DNA from: Liolophura sinensis
Lineage: Eukaryota; Mollusca; Polyplacophora; Chitonida; Chitonidae
Length of the DNA: 64,000 bases
Reading direction: 5' to 3'
NCBI RefSeq assembly: GCF_032854445.1
Contig: NC_088304.1
Span: 1,736,001 to 1,800,000 of the forward strand
Below the pieces are notes generated by a model. That model ran no database searches and was not told where the DNA came from. It saw only the letters and a program-made list of their open reading frames with translations. The stretch's first letter is position 1, and each line of letters starts with the position of its first letter. Below are positions 35,459 through 46,964 of the stretch, piece by piece. A program made the translations under genes and the position numbers.

Positions 35459-36352
35459 ATTTATGCTTTGGTCAGCGGATTCCTCGTGATTCTGTCCATG
35501 CTCATGCTTCTATTGGCCACCCTTCCGGAAATGCGCACAGAGTTCATATCGAAACCCTCAGCTGAAAACGAAACGGAAAGCGGAAATTGTCCGAACACTT
35601 CCCACGTCAAGCAAGGGCGGGTTTTACGAACAATGGCAACAACGAAACCGCATTCCGTGATTACGTATACAGATCTTGCTATCGCCGTTTTGTTTGGGAT
35701 CGAACTTGTTACCAAATTCTTGTCCTGTCCTAACAAGTTTGCGTTTATGAAATCATTCCGAACAATCACCGACGCCGTCTACCTGGCGCCAATTTTTGTT
35801 CTCCACGTCATACACTGCGTAGACAATGGATTCTGGCCATCCCTGCAAAACTCTCGGGCTTTTGTCCTGCTTCAGATCTTGTTCGTCCTCCGAGTCCTTC
35901 GACTGCACCGCGTTGCCTGTTGCTTGAGAGGATACAAAGTGCTTGTGTTGTCATTAAGAGCCAGTCTCAAAGAGTTAACGCTTCTCATTACGCTGACTCT
36001 CTTCACCGCTATCATTTTCGCTTTCGTCATATTCTTTTTAGAAATGGCTCATCAAGATTCCATCCACAACGCCTTTGTCGGCATGTGGTGGGCGGTGATC
36101 ACGATGACATCAGTCGGATACGGTGACGTATACCCAGTCACACCTGGTGGCTACGTCATCGGCGTCTTGTGCGCATTCGTCGGCATCATTGCGCTTAGTC
36201 TCCCCGTACCTATGATTGCCAACAATTTCAACATTTACTACGCGTATAGAGAAGAACTGTCTTCGTCATTGTCCAAAAACCCATGGCAAGGAGAACATCG
36301 TAAGTCGAAGGTGCAAGAAAGTAAAACGTCACACAATGTTTCCTTCGTTTGA
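35459..36352 (+). CDS. Voltage-gated K+ channel (Shaw/Kv3-like) B, exon 2: S1-S6
   Basis: Acceptor tttgtgcag at 35457-35458, phase 0; TGA at 36350-36352. The exon adds 297 residues for a 455-residue protein. S1 is IYALVSGFLVILSMLMLLLA. The S1-S2 loop has N-glycosylation sequons (ENET, PNTS). S4 charges are R303, R306, R309, then Cys at 312, R315 and K318, one position weaker than usual. The pore reads MWWAVITMTSVGYGDVYP with an intact filter. S6 keeps the ordinary hinge ALSLPVPMIANNFNIYY (PVP at 407-409). The C-terminus is about 40 residues. Compared with channel A the loops and S2-S3 are very different, so this is a divergent paralogue. It may work alone or as a modifier in heterotetramers. 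Confidence 0.88.
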   Translation: MYALVSGFLVILSMLMLLLATLPEMRTEFISKPSAENETESGNCPNTSHVKQGRVLRTMATTKPHSVITYTDLAIAVLFGIELVTKFLSCPNKFAFMKSFRTITDAVYLAPIFVLHVIHCVDNGFWPSLQNSRAFVLLQILFVLRVLRLHRVACCLRGYKVLVLSLRASLKELTLLITLTLFTAIIFAFVIFFLEMAHQDSIHNAFVGMWWAVITMTSVGYGDVYPVTPGGYVIGVLCAFVGIIALSLPVPMIANNFNIYYAYREELSSSLSKNPWQGEHRKSKVQESKTSHNVSFV

Positions 36353-36902
36353 ATGAGCGGAATGTTAACGCAAATGTTTTCCTTTTTATGTTATCGTGGA
36401 ACAGAAAAGGTGTGCGGTGGAAGTCAAACTTACAATACAAAGGAAGAAGTCAGTGTTTGCCTCATCGGTGCTCATTTCTTTTGTACATGTAGTTTTCTCT
36501 GTCTTCGATTCAATATCTGCACCTTAGTGACACTTAAAGTATACATGAAGAGGTACTGTAAAACGAAAAGTACAGTTTTAAGAGAAATGATGGAAGATGT
36601 GCTTTTGTTTTCACTTTTGAGGAATATTTTATGTTTCTTAATAAGACCTCTATTTCAGAGGTCATCGACGCACGTACTGGGAACGTGGGGCCAGCTTAGC
36701 GCCCCCAATTTGGGCTCTCCCCACAACAAAGTTGTTTGGACAGCTATCACCGTTGACGCCACAGCGGGCTAGTTAATTTCCGGACTGACTCCTCTGGCTT
36801 GAGGAAAGTTGTATTTGAAGCCATTTTACGCTCTTAGTAGAAAGCAGAGGAGCTTTGTTGTATTTCTATATGTTAAGCCACACTATAAATGCCATGTTAG
36901 GA

Positions 36903-36908
36903 AATAAA
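36903..36908 (+). promoter_or_regulatory. PolyA signal candidate of K+ channel B
   Basis: AATAAA (aggaaataaaaatg), 551 bp after the stop codon and the first clear one after it. Confidence 0.5.
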
Positions 36909-38423
36909 AATGAAGCGTTTCATGCATCCTGTAATTGTCTTCCACCACTATGAAGTGCTTGGATGTACCTGTATTTAACACGTGGAAAAGTTCGTTAGAT
37001 ATATCCTCAAGGACGGTGGTATATTATGGGCGCTTCAATTTCCTCACCCCATACATGTCATGTATGTGATTTTTAACAGGTATGTGGCAGTAAATTGGCA
37101 AATTTGTAATAATACTATCTCTGCCCCATATACATTACACAGCTCAACAACCAATTCATCGAAATAACCCCTAAAGACACAGAACCTAAAAAACATAGCA
37201 AGGCTGTACTCTAATTAAGCCTTTTCTAAGTCGGTCTTATTATCGTATTAAGGCAATGACATTTAAATGTTTGTGCATAATAACGCTTGCTTGTATATGA
37301 GAAACAGAAAGATATTAGCACGTTTTAGCCCATGTCATTTTCGAACCCCCTAGTTAAGCCAATCTAAATTACAGATCGTTTTATATATGTTGTGTACATT
37401 TGCAGTTTGATATGGATTTTTTAGCCTTTCATTGTTGTGCTGTCTATATAGTATAAACCAAGATATGCTTTGAATACAAATATGCTGATATCTGACATGC
37501 AGGGAACCCATAAATACCAAGCATGCATATGTAGATATACGTTTTATAAGGTAATGAACAAATACTCACTGGAAGCAGTTTGTGTCTTGTCTCTTTATTG
37601 TTATGAGGTGTCAGAAACTTAATTTACAGCTAGCCCTGTTTAATTCTCTATACGTTGTTGCGTTGATTATACTCAGTAAAAGGGAATAAACCTCAGGAGC
37701 CCGTTTAACAAAGCGATTTCTGACATTCGGTTAAATTATTATCCAAATTGTAAAGTCTGTTGTACACATCAAATTGAAGAAATTTACCCCTTTTTTCTGC
37801 TTTTTTTGGGGTTAAGAAGGTTTGGACCTTAGAGGAAATGGCTTTGCGTAACAGGCCCCAGAGTCTTTTAACAGCTAGCTGGTATACAGGAACGGATGCA
37901 TGCCGTGTGGTGGATGGCAACTCATGTCTAATTATCTTTAAAAATCTTTATATATGACAACATCACAACGGTATGCTACATATATGCAAAGGATGAGTAA
38001 ATTTTGGTCAGTGACAAGTTACACAGACAGGGGTAAAAATTAAAAAAAAAAACTGAAACATCCCCAGCAAATAAACGGCGCAGTTGTTATCCATCCATAA
38101 TAAGACTGTTCTTTTAAAGGTTAACTGCGTGTATTTTTTTAGTGACTACTACACGCTAAACAGCGGGAAAGGAGCTACGGCTAGGCACATAAAGCTGGTT
38201 TCCTCCATGTGAGGAACCACTCCTGTGAGCGTGCAGTGTGGCCTTCACAGTGAAAATGTGAAAGTGAAAGAAACTGCAGAAATGATTTGAACAACAGAAA
38301 GACCATTGAAAACTGTAGCTGGAATTCTATGTTTTTTACTTTTCGTTTTGAATGCACTATATTAAAATGATGTCAACCCCTTCTTGATAGTAAAGTGAGA
38401 TTTAAGGCCATATTGGTAATGCT

Positions 38424-38475
38424 CGGGTCTCCGTGGCCAAGTGATTAAAGTGCTAGCGCAGCACAATAACCCATT
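38424..38475 (+). mobile_element. SINE head fragment (tRNA-like part only)
   Basis: ctcgggtctccgtggccaag, then tgattaaagtgctagcgc and agcacaataaccca: the tRNA-like head, cut off where the next, inverted SINE begins. Confidence 0.75.
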
Positions 38476-38657
38476 TTACGCCGTATACAAGAATATTTCA
38501 CTTATACAATTTCGACCAGTATACTGGTGTAAGGAAACAGCTTGCTGGAAGAACTTCCCACGTACGGCTGGAAATCAAGCATGAGCTGGAGTACGTTAGA
38601 GGCTCCCCAGTGATTGCTCCACGCCGGCATGCTAACCACCTCGGCCACGGAGGCTCC
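38476..38657 (-). mobile_element. SINE, reverse, abutting an opposite SINE head
   Basis: Reads ttttacgccgtatacaaga, an altered middle (agtatactggtgtaagg), cttcccacgtacggctgg and the reversed tRNA-like head ending caccacctcggccacggaggc-like sequence (two short blocks: cacctcggcc, acggaggc). Part of the body is deleted. Confidence 0.8.
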
Positions 38658-38729
38658 CATGATGTGACGTTTATGGAGACAAACACCATGAGTATGGTCC
38701 TTAAAGGTCATAATACAATCCAAAACAGA

Positions 38730-38930
38730 GGCCTCCGTGTCACGGTGATTAGCACGCTAGCAGGGCACAATGACATCTCACCTTTGCTGTGGCCGTGACT
38801 TCAAGTCCAGCTGCTGCTGGCTTCCTGTCCTGTGGTATTATCGATGGCTTATGCCGATGATTCTGTATTTCCAACCGCCGTCGAATAAGTGAAATTTTCC
38901 TGGTTAAACTCCAATAAAAATATCCAAACA
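38730..38930 (+). mobile_element. SINE, diverged, nearly full length
   Basis: Head aggcctccgtgtcacggtg, B-box region gacttcaagtccagctgc, a degraded middle, then ccgccgtcgaataagtg and an aaactccaataaaaatat tail. Confidence 0.75.
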
Positions 38931-40914
38931 CTTGACCGCGGTAGACCGGAAAGGTTTCCCATTCCGGGCGTTTGCGGTGTCCTTCATCCCCAACACATAT
39001 CTGTGGTAGTGAGCAGCTTTTTTGGTGCAATGGGGGAGTTTAAAGTTCGAACACTTTTATCGCTAATGGTAAAAATATGCTTCTGTGCCATGTGACTTGT
39101 GAAAAATGATTAGTAACCTTTGTTGAAAATAATTTACCGACCACCTGGCTCACCCTGTTTCAGAAACACAAATGCCAAGCCTTTCCTCTAGGAACATTTC
39201 AAATCCACAAACGTTTCAGCTTCTCAATTTTTTTCCATCGTTCATCAAATGTAAATTACTTTTCATTAAACCATTTCAGACGTTCATACATATTTTATAG
39301 CAAATGCGATCAAAAATGCCTGACGTTTTGATAGGTCACATCATACATTTGGACATTTTCTACGTTTATCAATAAAAGAGTTCGAATTCGAAACTCCCCT
39401 ATTGTTAATAAATATGGCAGTGCCATTACTGAATCTTCTCAACGTACCTGGGTATGGAAATAAGAAGCAATGGAGTCAAAGTATTTTGATTTGCTTAGTT
39501 CGTTGATACTGGATTTTTTTTTATGTTTATGTGACTGTCACTGGTGTCATGGTGTTCGGTGAGATTTATTGGATGTTGTCTACCATGCATGTACTGTATG
39601 CATTTCACTGTTACAGGGCAATCATGCGACATATAAAGCTCAAAACATGCGCTGCAGAGATGTAAAGGTCATTAAATCGAAAAATGATAGCCTACTCCAG
39701 TCACACTAAAAGATCTGGGTTTTTTTTTTTTTGCATTAGATACTGTAGAGTGGAGAAAATCACTGCTTCATAGATGCAACCTTTTGAAAAATTCTTGAGC
39801 GTGCAGTTATACACCAGTCAATTAAATACATATATAACAATTGTAACGTTTAGCCTTATACTTCCGCTACGCGTAACATGTGCCAGAGGACCACGTGTGC
39901 TCTCAACCAGGATTCACGTATGACTTCGCTATAGTTGTCATGCGCTAGATAATACCATACCTTCGTAATTATCCACTGTAATTCACGATAACACTTATTT
40001 AATTCAAAACGGCCTATATCTTTACTCACACAAAAGTATGTTTCCCAAGAAAGCAAAAAGAACCAAAAATTTTAGAACTCTTCCTAGAGATGCAACCTGT
40101 TGTTTACAGTGACTAAGCGAGTTCACTGAACTATGAAGGATGCCTGAATGACTTTGGCAGAAAACGAATTTTAAACTTGCCAAAATATAACAAAACTGAT
40201 CACATTATAAAGTTAATATTTTACATATGAAGACAAATGTTAACCAAAACGAAACCTTGACATCACGTAGAAACACACACATGAACGTTTCTCTAAAGAT
40301 ATATTTCTGGTTAACGTTGATCTTCATACTGTGAATAAAAACAACAGTGCTCCTTTTGCGTGAAAAATTGGCGTTTTGGATAGAGTGCATTTTTGGTGGG
40401 TTATTACCAAGCAACCATCTCTTTTATGGTCACATAACTGTTATGGGCGCCTCGACCAAGTTTTGTAGTTCTGATTTGGAAATTTACAGAATTGTACTGG
40501 GATTTGGAAATTTGCACTTTCTTATCGTATCTCCCTGGGGCTGACTCTCCGCTTGACCGTACCAGGTCCTTTCTTTAATATGTACAAAGACCAAATGGAT
40601 ACATTCTCACAACAGGAATCTACATTTGAACATCGGATTTTTATTATTCTACTTGATTGTTTTTTAAACGCAATACTAAAGATTCCATTTCCATGCATGT
40701 ATACGATGTAGGTTAGTATGGCGGCTTATGGCGTCCACTTTTGACCACGACCTTTTAAGAAAATTTCAATATCAATCAAATACCATTGAAAAGAGTATAC
40801 ATTTCCTCGTAGATGCATGCCATAAAAAATTCTAATATGTACCTCAAGTTGATACATTATAAATAAAGTCAAATTTCAAATGTTCAAAAACTGACCTAAA
40901 ATCTGTGGACCCTA

Positions 40915-41200
40915 CGTAAGTCAGAGTCACTCGGACACACGAGTAAAACATGATGGATGGTCTCGTCAGCCTGACAAACATTACACAGATCCGAATAGCT
41001 TACCTTGAATCAACTTTGGTCACGATGTTGTGTTCGATTGTTCGGCCAAGGATGGCCAAACCAATATCAGAGCAGGCTCCATTTAGAAAACTTATGCAGT
41101 TACCTGACCTTGTCAAATATGTCCAACCTGTCAGTACTGTGAGTCGGGTTGAGTACCAGCTAAAAGATTTTCTCTGCATCTAAATCATTAATATGAGTGC
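40915..41200 (-). pseudogene. Non-LTR retrotransposon C-terminal relic (zinc finger)
   Basis: The minus strand around 40925-41000 reads CNVCQADETIHHVLLVCPSD, a C-x2-C-x7-H-x4-C finger of the kind that ends LINE reverse transcriptases (ADET-HHLL-CP). Upstream on the minus strand there is weak coding similarity across frameshifts. No RT catalytic motif was found next to it. Confidence 0.55.
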
Positions 41201-41933
41201 CCTTTAACCCATGTCTATATACTTAACACTCCGCTTGTCGCCATTGTGGAGTACATACTTTCAAATGGGAGAGAACAAGTCCTTACCGGACTTTATTCCG
41301 CTCAGATTAATTTTGGCTATATGATATTTCCATAAGTATCTTTCTGTTGAATAAAATAAATTAAAAAAAAAAAAAAAAAAGAGCAATAAAAAAAATATCC
41401 GGCCCACGCGGCCTATGAAATAACAAATGAACATTGTGCTTGCGAAAACTCGACAGATGAAAAACGATAAGGCACATAAGCGTCTGCAAACTTCATGCCG
41501 TGGAGAAGTATTTGAAGGGTGATTTTTGCCTGAAATGCGACCGGGGATCTACTTTAACATGCTTATAGCACACATTAAGAGATATAGGTATTTGCTAACA
41601 AACAGGAACCTTAATTATTAGTGAGGATAATTAAGATGATATAAATTTGAGTGAAATGGGTTATTTTGATTCAAATAAGAGACGTGTAAAGGCTGGCGGT
41701 GTGGGTGAAGTGGAAATCGTGGCATTCCTAGCTGCTCTATTTTCTCATTTAGAAAACACATCTTCTAGAGCCGGCCGTTCGTTAAAAGCGCATTTTTAAT
41801 TACAACAACTGCTGAGCGTCATTTTCGCCTTAGAATGTCTCTCAGATCTAAATAATGTATTACTGCAGAGATCTTTGATTCCAGTGTGCAATTACACTAT
41901 GACAGAATCACAGGCACAATGTTGAGTGCTGGG

Positions 41934-42100
41934 CTCCTTTCCGGCCCTACGTTGGTAGGTCTTGCAGCAATCTGCGGATGGTCGTGGGTTTCCCCTGGGC
42001 TCTGCCCGATTTTCTCCCACCATAATGCTGGCCGCCGGCGTATAAGTAAAATATTCTTGGGTACGGCGTAAAACACCAATCAAATAAATCAAATAAACAA
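41934..42100 (+). mobile_element. SINE body and tail, head replaced
   Basis: Reads ctttccggccctacgttgg, gcaatctgcggatggtcg, ttctcccaccataatgctg and gtacggcgtaaaacaccaat with a caaataaatcaaataaac end. Only a trace of the tRNA-like head remains. Confidence 0.8.
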
Positions 42101-42299
42101 ACAATGTTGAGTACCCGACGTAAATTACTACTGTATGTAATTTATGCTACTGACATTTCTGCCATAAAACAAGTAGTATTTGGGTTCGCTGACATTGTTT
42201 TACTTAACTCTGCTGTTGGGATGGTGTGTTTAGGTGCTACTTTTTTAGGCGTATACATGAATAGTTAGAATGAAACAGCAACTGAAGCAAATTGATAAG

Positions 42300-42437
42300 T
42301 GGCCGAATTTTACCGATAGTATGTGACCATTTGGCAAGTATCACAGTGCTGTGGTTTTACTCTTTATCTTGTGACTTTCATTATCTTATCAATTTTCCTC
42401 AGTCATGGTTTTAGTCCTGCTGTTCATGTAGTTGCTT
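42300..42437 (-). repeat. Dispersed palindromic element, right half
   Basis: The segment accgatagtatgtgaccatt, tggcaagtatcacagtgctg and tggttttact is the reverse complement of the element core seen at 53455 and 62550. It is followed, as in the 47.1-kb copy, by the tail catggttttagtcctgctgt and tcatgtagttgctta. Confidence 0.6.
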
Positions 42438-42460
42438 AGAACGTAGCCTCCCACCCAGCC

Positions 42461-42735
42461 CCCAACACACTCCATTACTTATGATGAGTGTCAAGCCAAA
42501 GAGATCTGGACGTAAGATTGCGATTTCATTTGGCCAGGGCCTATACAAGCCGAGCAGTCGAAATGTTAAAACTTTTATACCAATTAACACGTTTTATGGC
42601 TCTACTATTCCATTAGAACAACAAGCTGAGCTTTCATTTAACGTGTCTTCATTAGAGATACGCCTTTTGTGTATAGCGATAATTAATGTTCCCACCTCTT
42701 GTGTTCTGGGCATCCCCCACTCAGTGTAACCAGCT
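42461..42735 (+). repeat. Orphan copy of the upstream region of the tandem secreted-protein gene
   Basis: Matches 49936-50195, the 5' flank of the gene at 50252, in the same orientation. Shared blocks include aagcca-agagatct, cgaaatgtta-aacttttata-caatta, ttccattagaacaacaag, and aattaat-ttcc-acc followed by gcatc-cccactc. Identity is about 75-80% by eye. The coding sequence that should follow is not present; the homology fades before the TATA box position. Confidence 0.65.
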
Positions 42736-42763
42736 TCGCCGCTTGATACACAAGGTTTTACTT

Positions 42764-43012
42764 TATACAGGGTGTCCCAGAAGTCTGACACCAGCCTGAT
42801 TTTCATTTTTTTTTCTGTGTTACAAATTTAATACTGATTTTCATTTTTTCTTCTTCTCTCTTTCAGAGTTAATTATTGCCAATAAACTAACAGTACAGGA
42901 AAGAGTTGAATTGGTCTTCATGTTTTGGAAAAGATGGGGCAATACACCGCTCTGTAGCTGAAGCATTCAACCTCAAACTGGATGGCGCACCACTTCTGGG
43001 ACACCCTGTATA
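42764..43012. mobile_element. Short Tc1/mariner-type element with perfect 18-bp TIRs
   Basis: Left TIR acagggtgtcccagaagt (42767-42784) and right TIR acttctgggacaccctgt (42992-43009) are exact reverse complements, and TA dinucleotides flank both sides as expected of TA-target transposons. Inside, the + strand encodes a broken helix-turn-helix-like stretch: LTVQERVELVFMF, then, after a one-base shift, KDGAIHRSVAEAFN. This resembles the N-terminal HTH (DUF4817-type) of mariner-related transposases. It is an internally deleted, non-autonomous derivative about 249 bp long. Confidence 0.8.
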
Positions 43013-43729
43013 TCAGTTACTTTTCAACTGTTTTAAATATTGGTACATACACGAATATAGGAAATCACATGGACTGGCCATGTGTTGAGGGCAACCTGCC
43101 TCACTGCTGTATATCCATCAAAGGTATGGGAGTGATCAGAGCCCGAAGATTTGCTGTCCGCCTACGGCCACCATACTGGAAATCCCGCTGACAGAAATAT
43201 ATCTTCAGATATTCTTTTATGTGGTTATTTCTATGTGTTGTCATAGCTTCGATTGGGTTAACGCTTGCCTTGATATGTAAAATATAAACTTTATAATGCT
43301 GTCACTTTTGTTATATTTTGGCAAATTTGAAATACGTATTCTGTCGTAGTCTGTCAGGCATCTTTCATAGTACAGTGAACTAACGAAATCACCGTGGAGA
43401 TCAGGTGTCACCTCGGGGAAGAGTTTTAATCTCTGTAGTTGTTTTTTTTTTTCTTTGGCAACATATTTTTGTGTGAGTAAAGATAATTAAGGTCGTTTTT
43501 GTCGGAATTTTAAAGGAATGGCAATCCCATGCGCAAGCATGATATGTGTCAATGCGGGAAAAAATCATCAGTTCATTATCTGGGTTTGTCTCTTTTATAA
43601 ACAGCAGAGTGTAAGAGGGGGAGGGTTTCGGTTAGATAAAGATATATTAGTGGATAGACAGAGATGTAAAAGACAGTGGAAAGTGAACTCAGTTCATGAG
43701 AAAAGATGAACTAATAACTACATACTATC

Positions 43730-46060
43730 AACAATTCTCACATCGTAGTAAAAAGTAGGCAACAGCCTTGATGTTTTCATTATGTAACGATCTGAACACA
43801 GTTTCCAAGGAGGGGTTACTGACCCCACGTTTAATTAGATCTGCAAAAAAAAAATTCCTTGCATTATTGTAGGTTTTGTAATGAAATAACAGGTGTGAAA
43901 TGGAATCTTCAACCAAAAAGGTCCTGAGTCATGCTGATTGAATCTATGTAAATATGAATTCACTGGGAAATGACCCTAGACCAGTCGGTGAACAAGGACA
44001 TCGGCCTGTCTAGTTGGAAGCTGCACAAGCCGAGAGGTCACAAGCGGGAACATTTGATGGAAAAACATCCCTTTCGAGTTATTATCCCAGTCACACTGCC
44101 ACAAAATAACGAAAAAGCTTTTTAGTTGGTTCATCACTTCTCAAACAGAAAGGGGTATTACATGAGTGACATCTTTCATTAAGAGGCAAATTAGCCATTG
44201 CGTCAACTTGCTCGTTACCAGAGATACCAACATGACTCGGTACCCGCTCAAAGAAAACAGAGACCCCTTCGCGGACTAGAGAAGTATATAGGTATAAAAC
44301 CTCAAGGACAAGTGGTTTTGATGACATTCGGGCATTTTAAAGATTTCAAGATAGGGAGTCACTTAATACCACACATCTCAATGGTTTAAACACGTTAAGG
44401 AACTGGAGAGCCATTAGAATAGCCGTTAACTCTGCAGAGTAAACGGACACGTAGTCAGATAGTCTGGACTTGTTATCATAATTAAGTTCTGGGATGCTTA
44501 TGGCAGTCGAAACCTTACCGGTATCAGGGCATTTCGAACCACCGGAAAAAGTTTGCAAATACTCTGACCAATTTCGTTTAATGTAATCATTACACCACAT
44601 GGGAGATATTATTATCCCGGAACTTAAAAGGCTGGGGATCCTTTAGATTATCTTCTTTTTACACTTACAAAAGTTACACTTTTCCAGGTTTGTGACAGAA
44701 TATTCACCACCACGTATAAGGGTGGAAACATTGTTATTCCTATTTCTTCCACTAATTGCTCTAACCTGTGAGCACTCAGACTTAACTGATGTGTTTCTAT
44801 TAATGGAGGAGCAGTACTCGCGCCAGTGGAGCTTCTGAGCTCGCTTAATGACGCGTTGAGCCTCTGCCTTACACCTTTTGTATGTTCTAATATCTTCCAG
44901 TGATCCTGTTCGTTGTGCCTTGTTCTTAGCTCGCTTTCTGTTTCATTGTCAGCGCACTCATTGCTCCACCATGACACAGGGGCTCTCACCATGCCATTAC
45001 CGGATGTACGCGGTATGGACTTTCTGGCGGCAGAATCGATGGCCTTAACCACATTGTTTGAAAACACATCAACGTCTTCACTAAAAAGACTGTAAGCGCC
45101 AGTTTACATTCCTCTCTATATGTGAACTAATCAGCTTTGTTAATTTTCCATCGAGTTAACAACGTCATCTCCAAGATGGCGTTTGGTACACTCAGTTATG
45201 AAGTCAACGACCTCAGTGCTTTAAGACGCATTTATTTTGATACAATGGAAAATGATTTCAGTGAATAGCGTCACTACACTGGACAAAGAGGTACACTGAT
45301 GGGTTGAGCCACCACAGAGGGACGCAGATGTTGTGATTGTTGGGAAATATAATAGGCGCTCACAAAAGCTGGATGTTGGGAAAAATTTAGCGGATCGGAG
45401 GAAACGCTTGACTCGCGCACGCTTTTTAAAGCCTCTGCAAAGGCTACATTTTCAGTAACCTTAATATACTGTGCCTTGTTAGCTTCCTTCAGCATTGGAC
45501 AGCCAGCGTAAGCACCACTGTGTCGGCCTCCACAACTGGCACACCTTGGCATTTCTTTATTAGGGCAGGACTCATAATGATTAGCCTGACAGCAGCGTGG
45601 ACATCTTACCTTACGTCTACACTCAGAGGCGATTTGGTTTAGGCGCTGGCACCGGAAACAGCGCAGGACAGAGGGGGATATAAGGTTTCACTGTAAACAT
45701 CTCATAGCCAAGCGTAATTTCTGCTGGGAGGGTGTCACAATCAAAAGACAACAACAGGGTATCATTACGAGAATTGCTCTGTATTTAGGCAATTTCTGAG
45801 CCTGAAAACACTTATATTTTTTCAAACAAGCTAGTACTTCCGCCTTCGTAACTTCTTCCCCAACACCATAAATAACACCTCTTGATGAAGATTTGCTTTG
45901 TAGCCGACACTTTATATGCCTACCTATAATATGGTCGAGGTTCAGTATATTTTAAACCTGTGCTTTGTTTGAGCATGTAACAAGGTAATCTTTGGACTGA
46001 ATCTTCTTAACATATTTTATGTTTCCCACTGTTTTCTGTAAAGCACTGCCGAATTTGATA
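43730..46060 (-). pseudogene. Internally deleted LINE with gag-like ORF and RNase H domain
   Basis: Read on the minus strand from 46060 down. A gag-like ORF has GVIYGVGEEVTKAEVLACL and DTLPAEITLGYEMFTVKPYI, then three CCHC-type zinc knuckles (RCFRCQRLNQIASEC, RCPRCCQANHYESC, RCASCGGRHSGAYAGC), with a frameshift before the knuckles. A linker to the RT follows (VSWWSNECADNETESELRTR, about 45000-44900). The endonuclease and almost all of the reverse transcriptase are missing. RNase H comes next: SGGSK where the catalytic DGSK Asp is lost, then AELTAI, SDSLS and PSHVGISGNEQVDAMA, these with their acidic residues. The C-terminal segment EDSISHLLFHYKTYNNAR is at 43916-43860. The domain order fits the RNase H-bearing I/Jockey-like group. 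It is dead, with stops, shifts and deletions. Confidence 0.8.
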
Positions 46061-46109
46061 GTGTTAATGTTTACAGATAGCTATGTCACTAACAATGCCT
46101 ACTTCTAAA

Positions 46110-46258
46110 GATTTATTTATTTATTTATTTATTTGATTTGTGTTTTAGGCCGTACTCAAGAATGTTTCCCTTATACGACGGCGGCCAGCATTATGGTGGG
46201 AGGAAACCGGACAGAGCCCGGAGGAAACCCACGATCACCCACAAGTTGCTTGAAGACC
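46110..46258 (-). mobile_element. SINE tail and body, reverse
   Basis: atttatttatttatttattt, gatttgtgttttaggccgta, gcggccagcattatggtggg and cccacgatcacccacaagtt; the head is missing. It lies just beyond the 5' end of the LINE relic. Confidence 0.85.
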
Positions 46259-46964
46259 TACCTCTAAAGAGGCCTGGTCCTACAAACAGTTAGGTGCACT
46301 GGACAGCGGGATAGGTTATATACACACAGTTAGGAGAGAGAAACTACCCTGGGCCGACCCAGGGAGAGGGAAAGATAACAGAAGCCCTAGTGAAAAAAGT
46401 GCGGAAATGTACAGTGCATTTACAGGATTTGAACTTAGCACCTAACAATTCAGATCTAACCTAAAGAGATCAACTTAATGAAATATAAATCCGTAAATAG
46501 CGTTTTAGCCTTACACTAAGTAAGACTATTTACAGAATACACCAGGCCAGGCACCAGTTGTGTTTGTGCACAGCGATAACAACAACGTAAAAACACACAA
46601 TAATCTAGGAATAATTAAAATATATCGTAGATTTATGACTACAGAGAGACAGTAACATCTATATACATAATCAACAACAACCAAGGTCTGATAACCGAAA
46701 GTTACATGTGTGGTGCAGTGATTTTCGCCACTCTACAGTGTCAAATACAAAAAATGATGTTTCAGTGTGACTGGAGTAGCCCACTATATTTCGTGTTTAT
46801 GAACTATAGATCGCTTCAGTGCATGTGTGGAACTTTACAAGGCGTATGTTTGCCATACAACAGGAAAAGAAGAGTAAAACAGGACTGAAAAAGAAGTAGC
46901 CATTCAAGCGTGTCTTCTTGAAGTGCACAGGTGCACTTTGCGACCATAGCAAACTGTAACTTTC
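46259..46964. other. Unannotated stretch
   Basis: No feature recognised. A 60-codon + frame at 46706-46888 has no known motif. Confidence 0.5.

Larger units (their letters stand above)
36909..42299. other. Intergenic region after the K+ channels
   Basis: Holds a three-piece SINE cluster, a LINE C-terminal relic, an A-run at about 41362-41379 and a SINE. The unlisted parts (36910-38420, 38930-40910, 41200-41930) are AT-rich and have no gene I can support. Confidence 0.6.
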
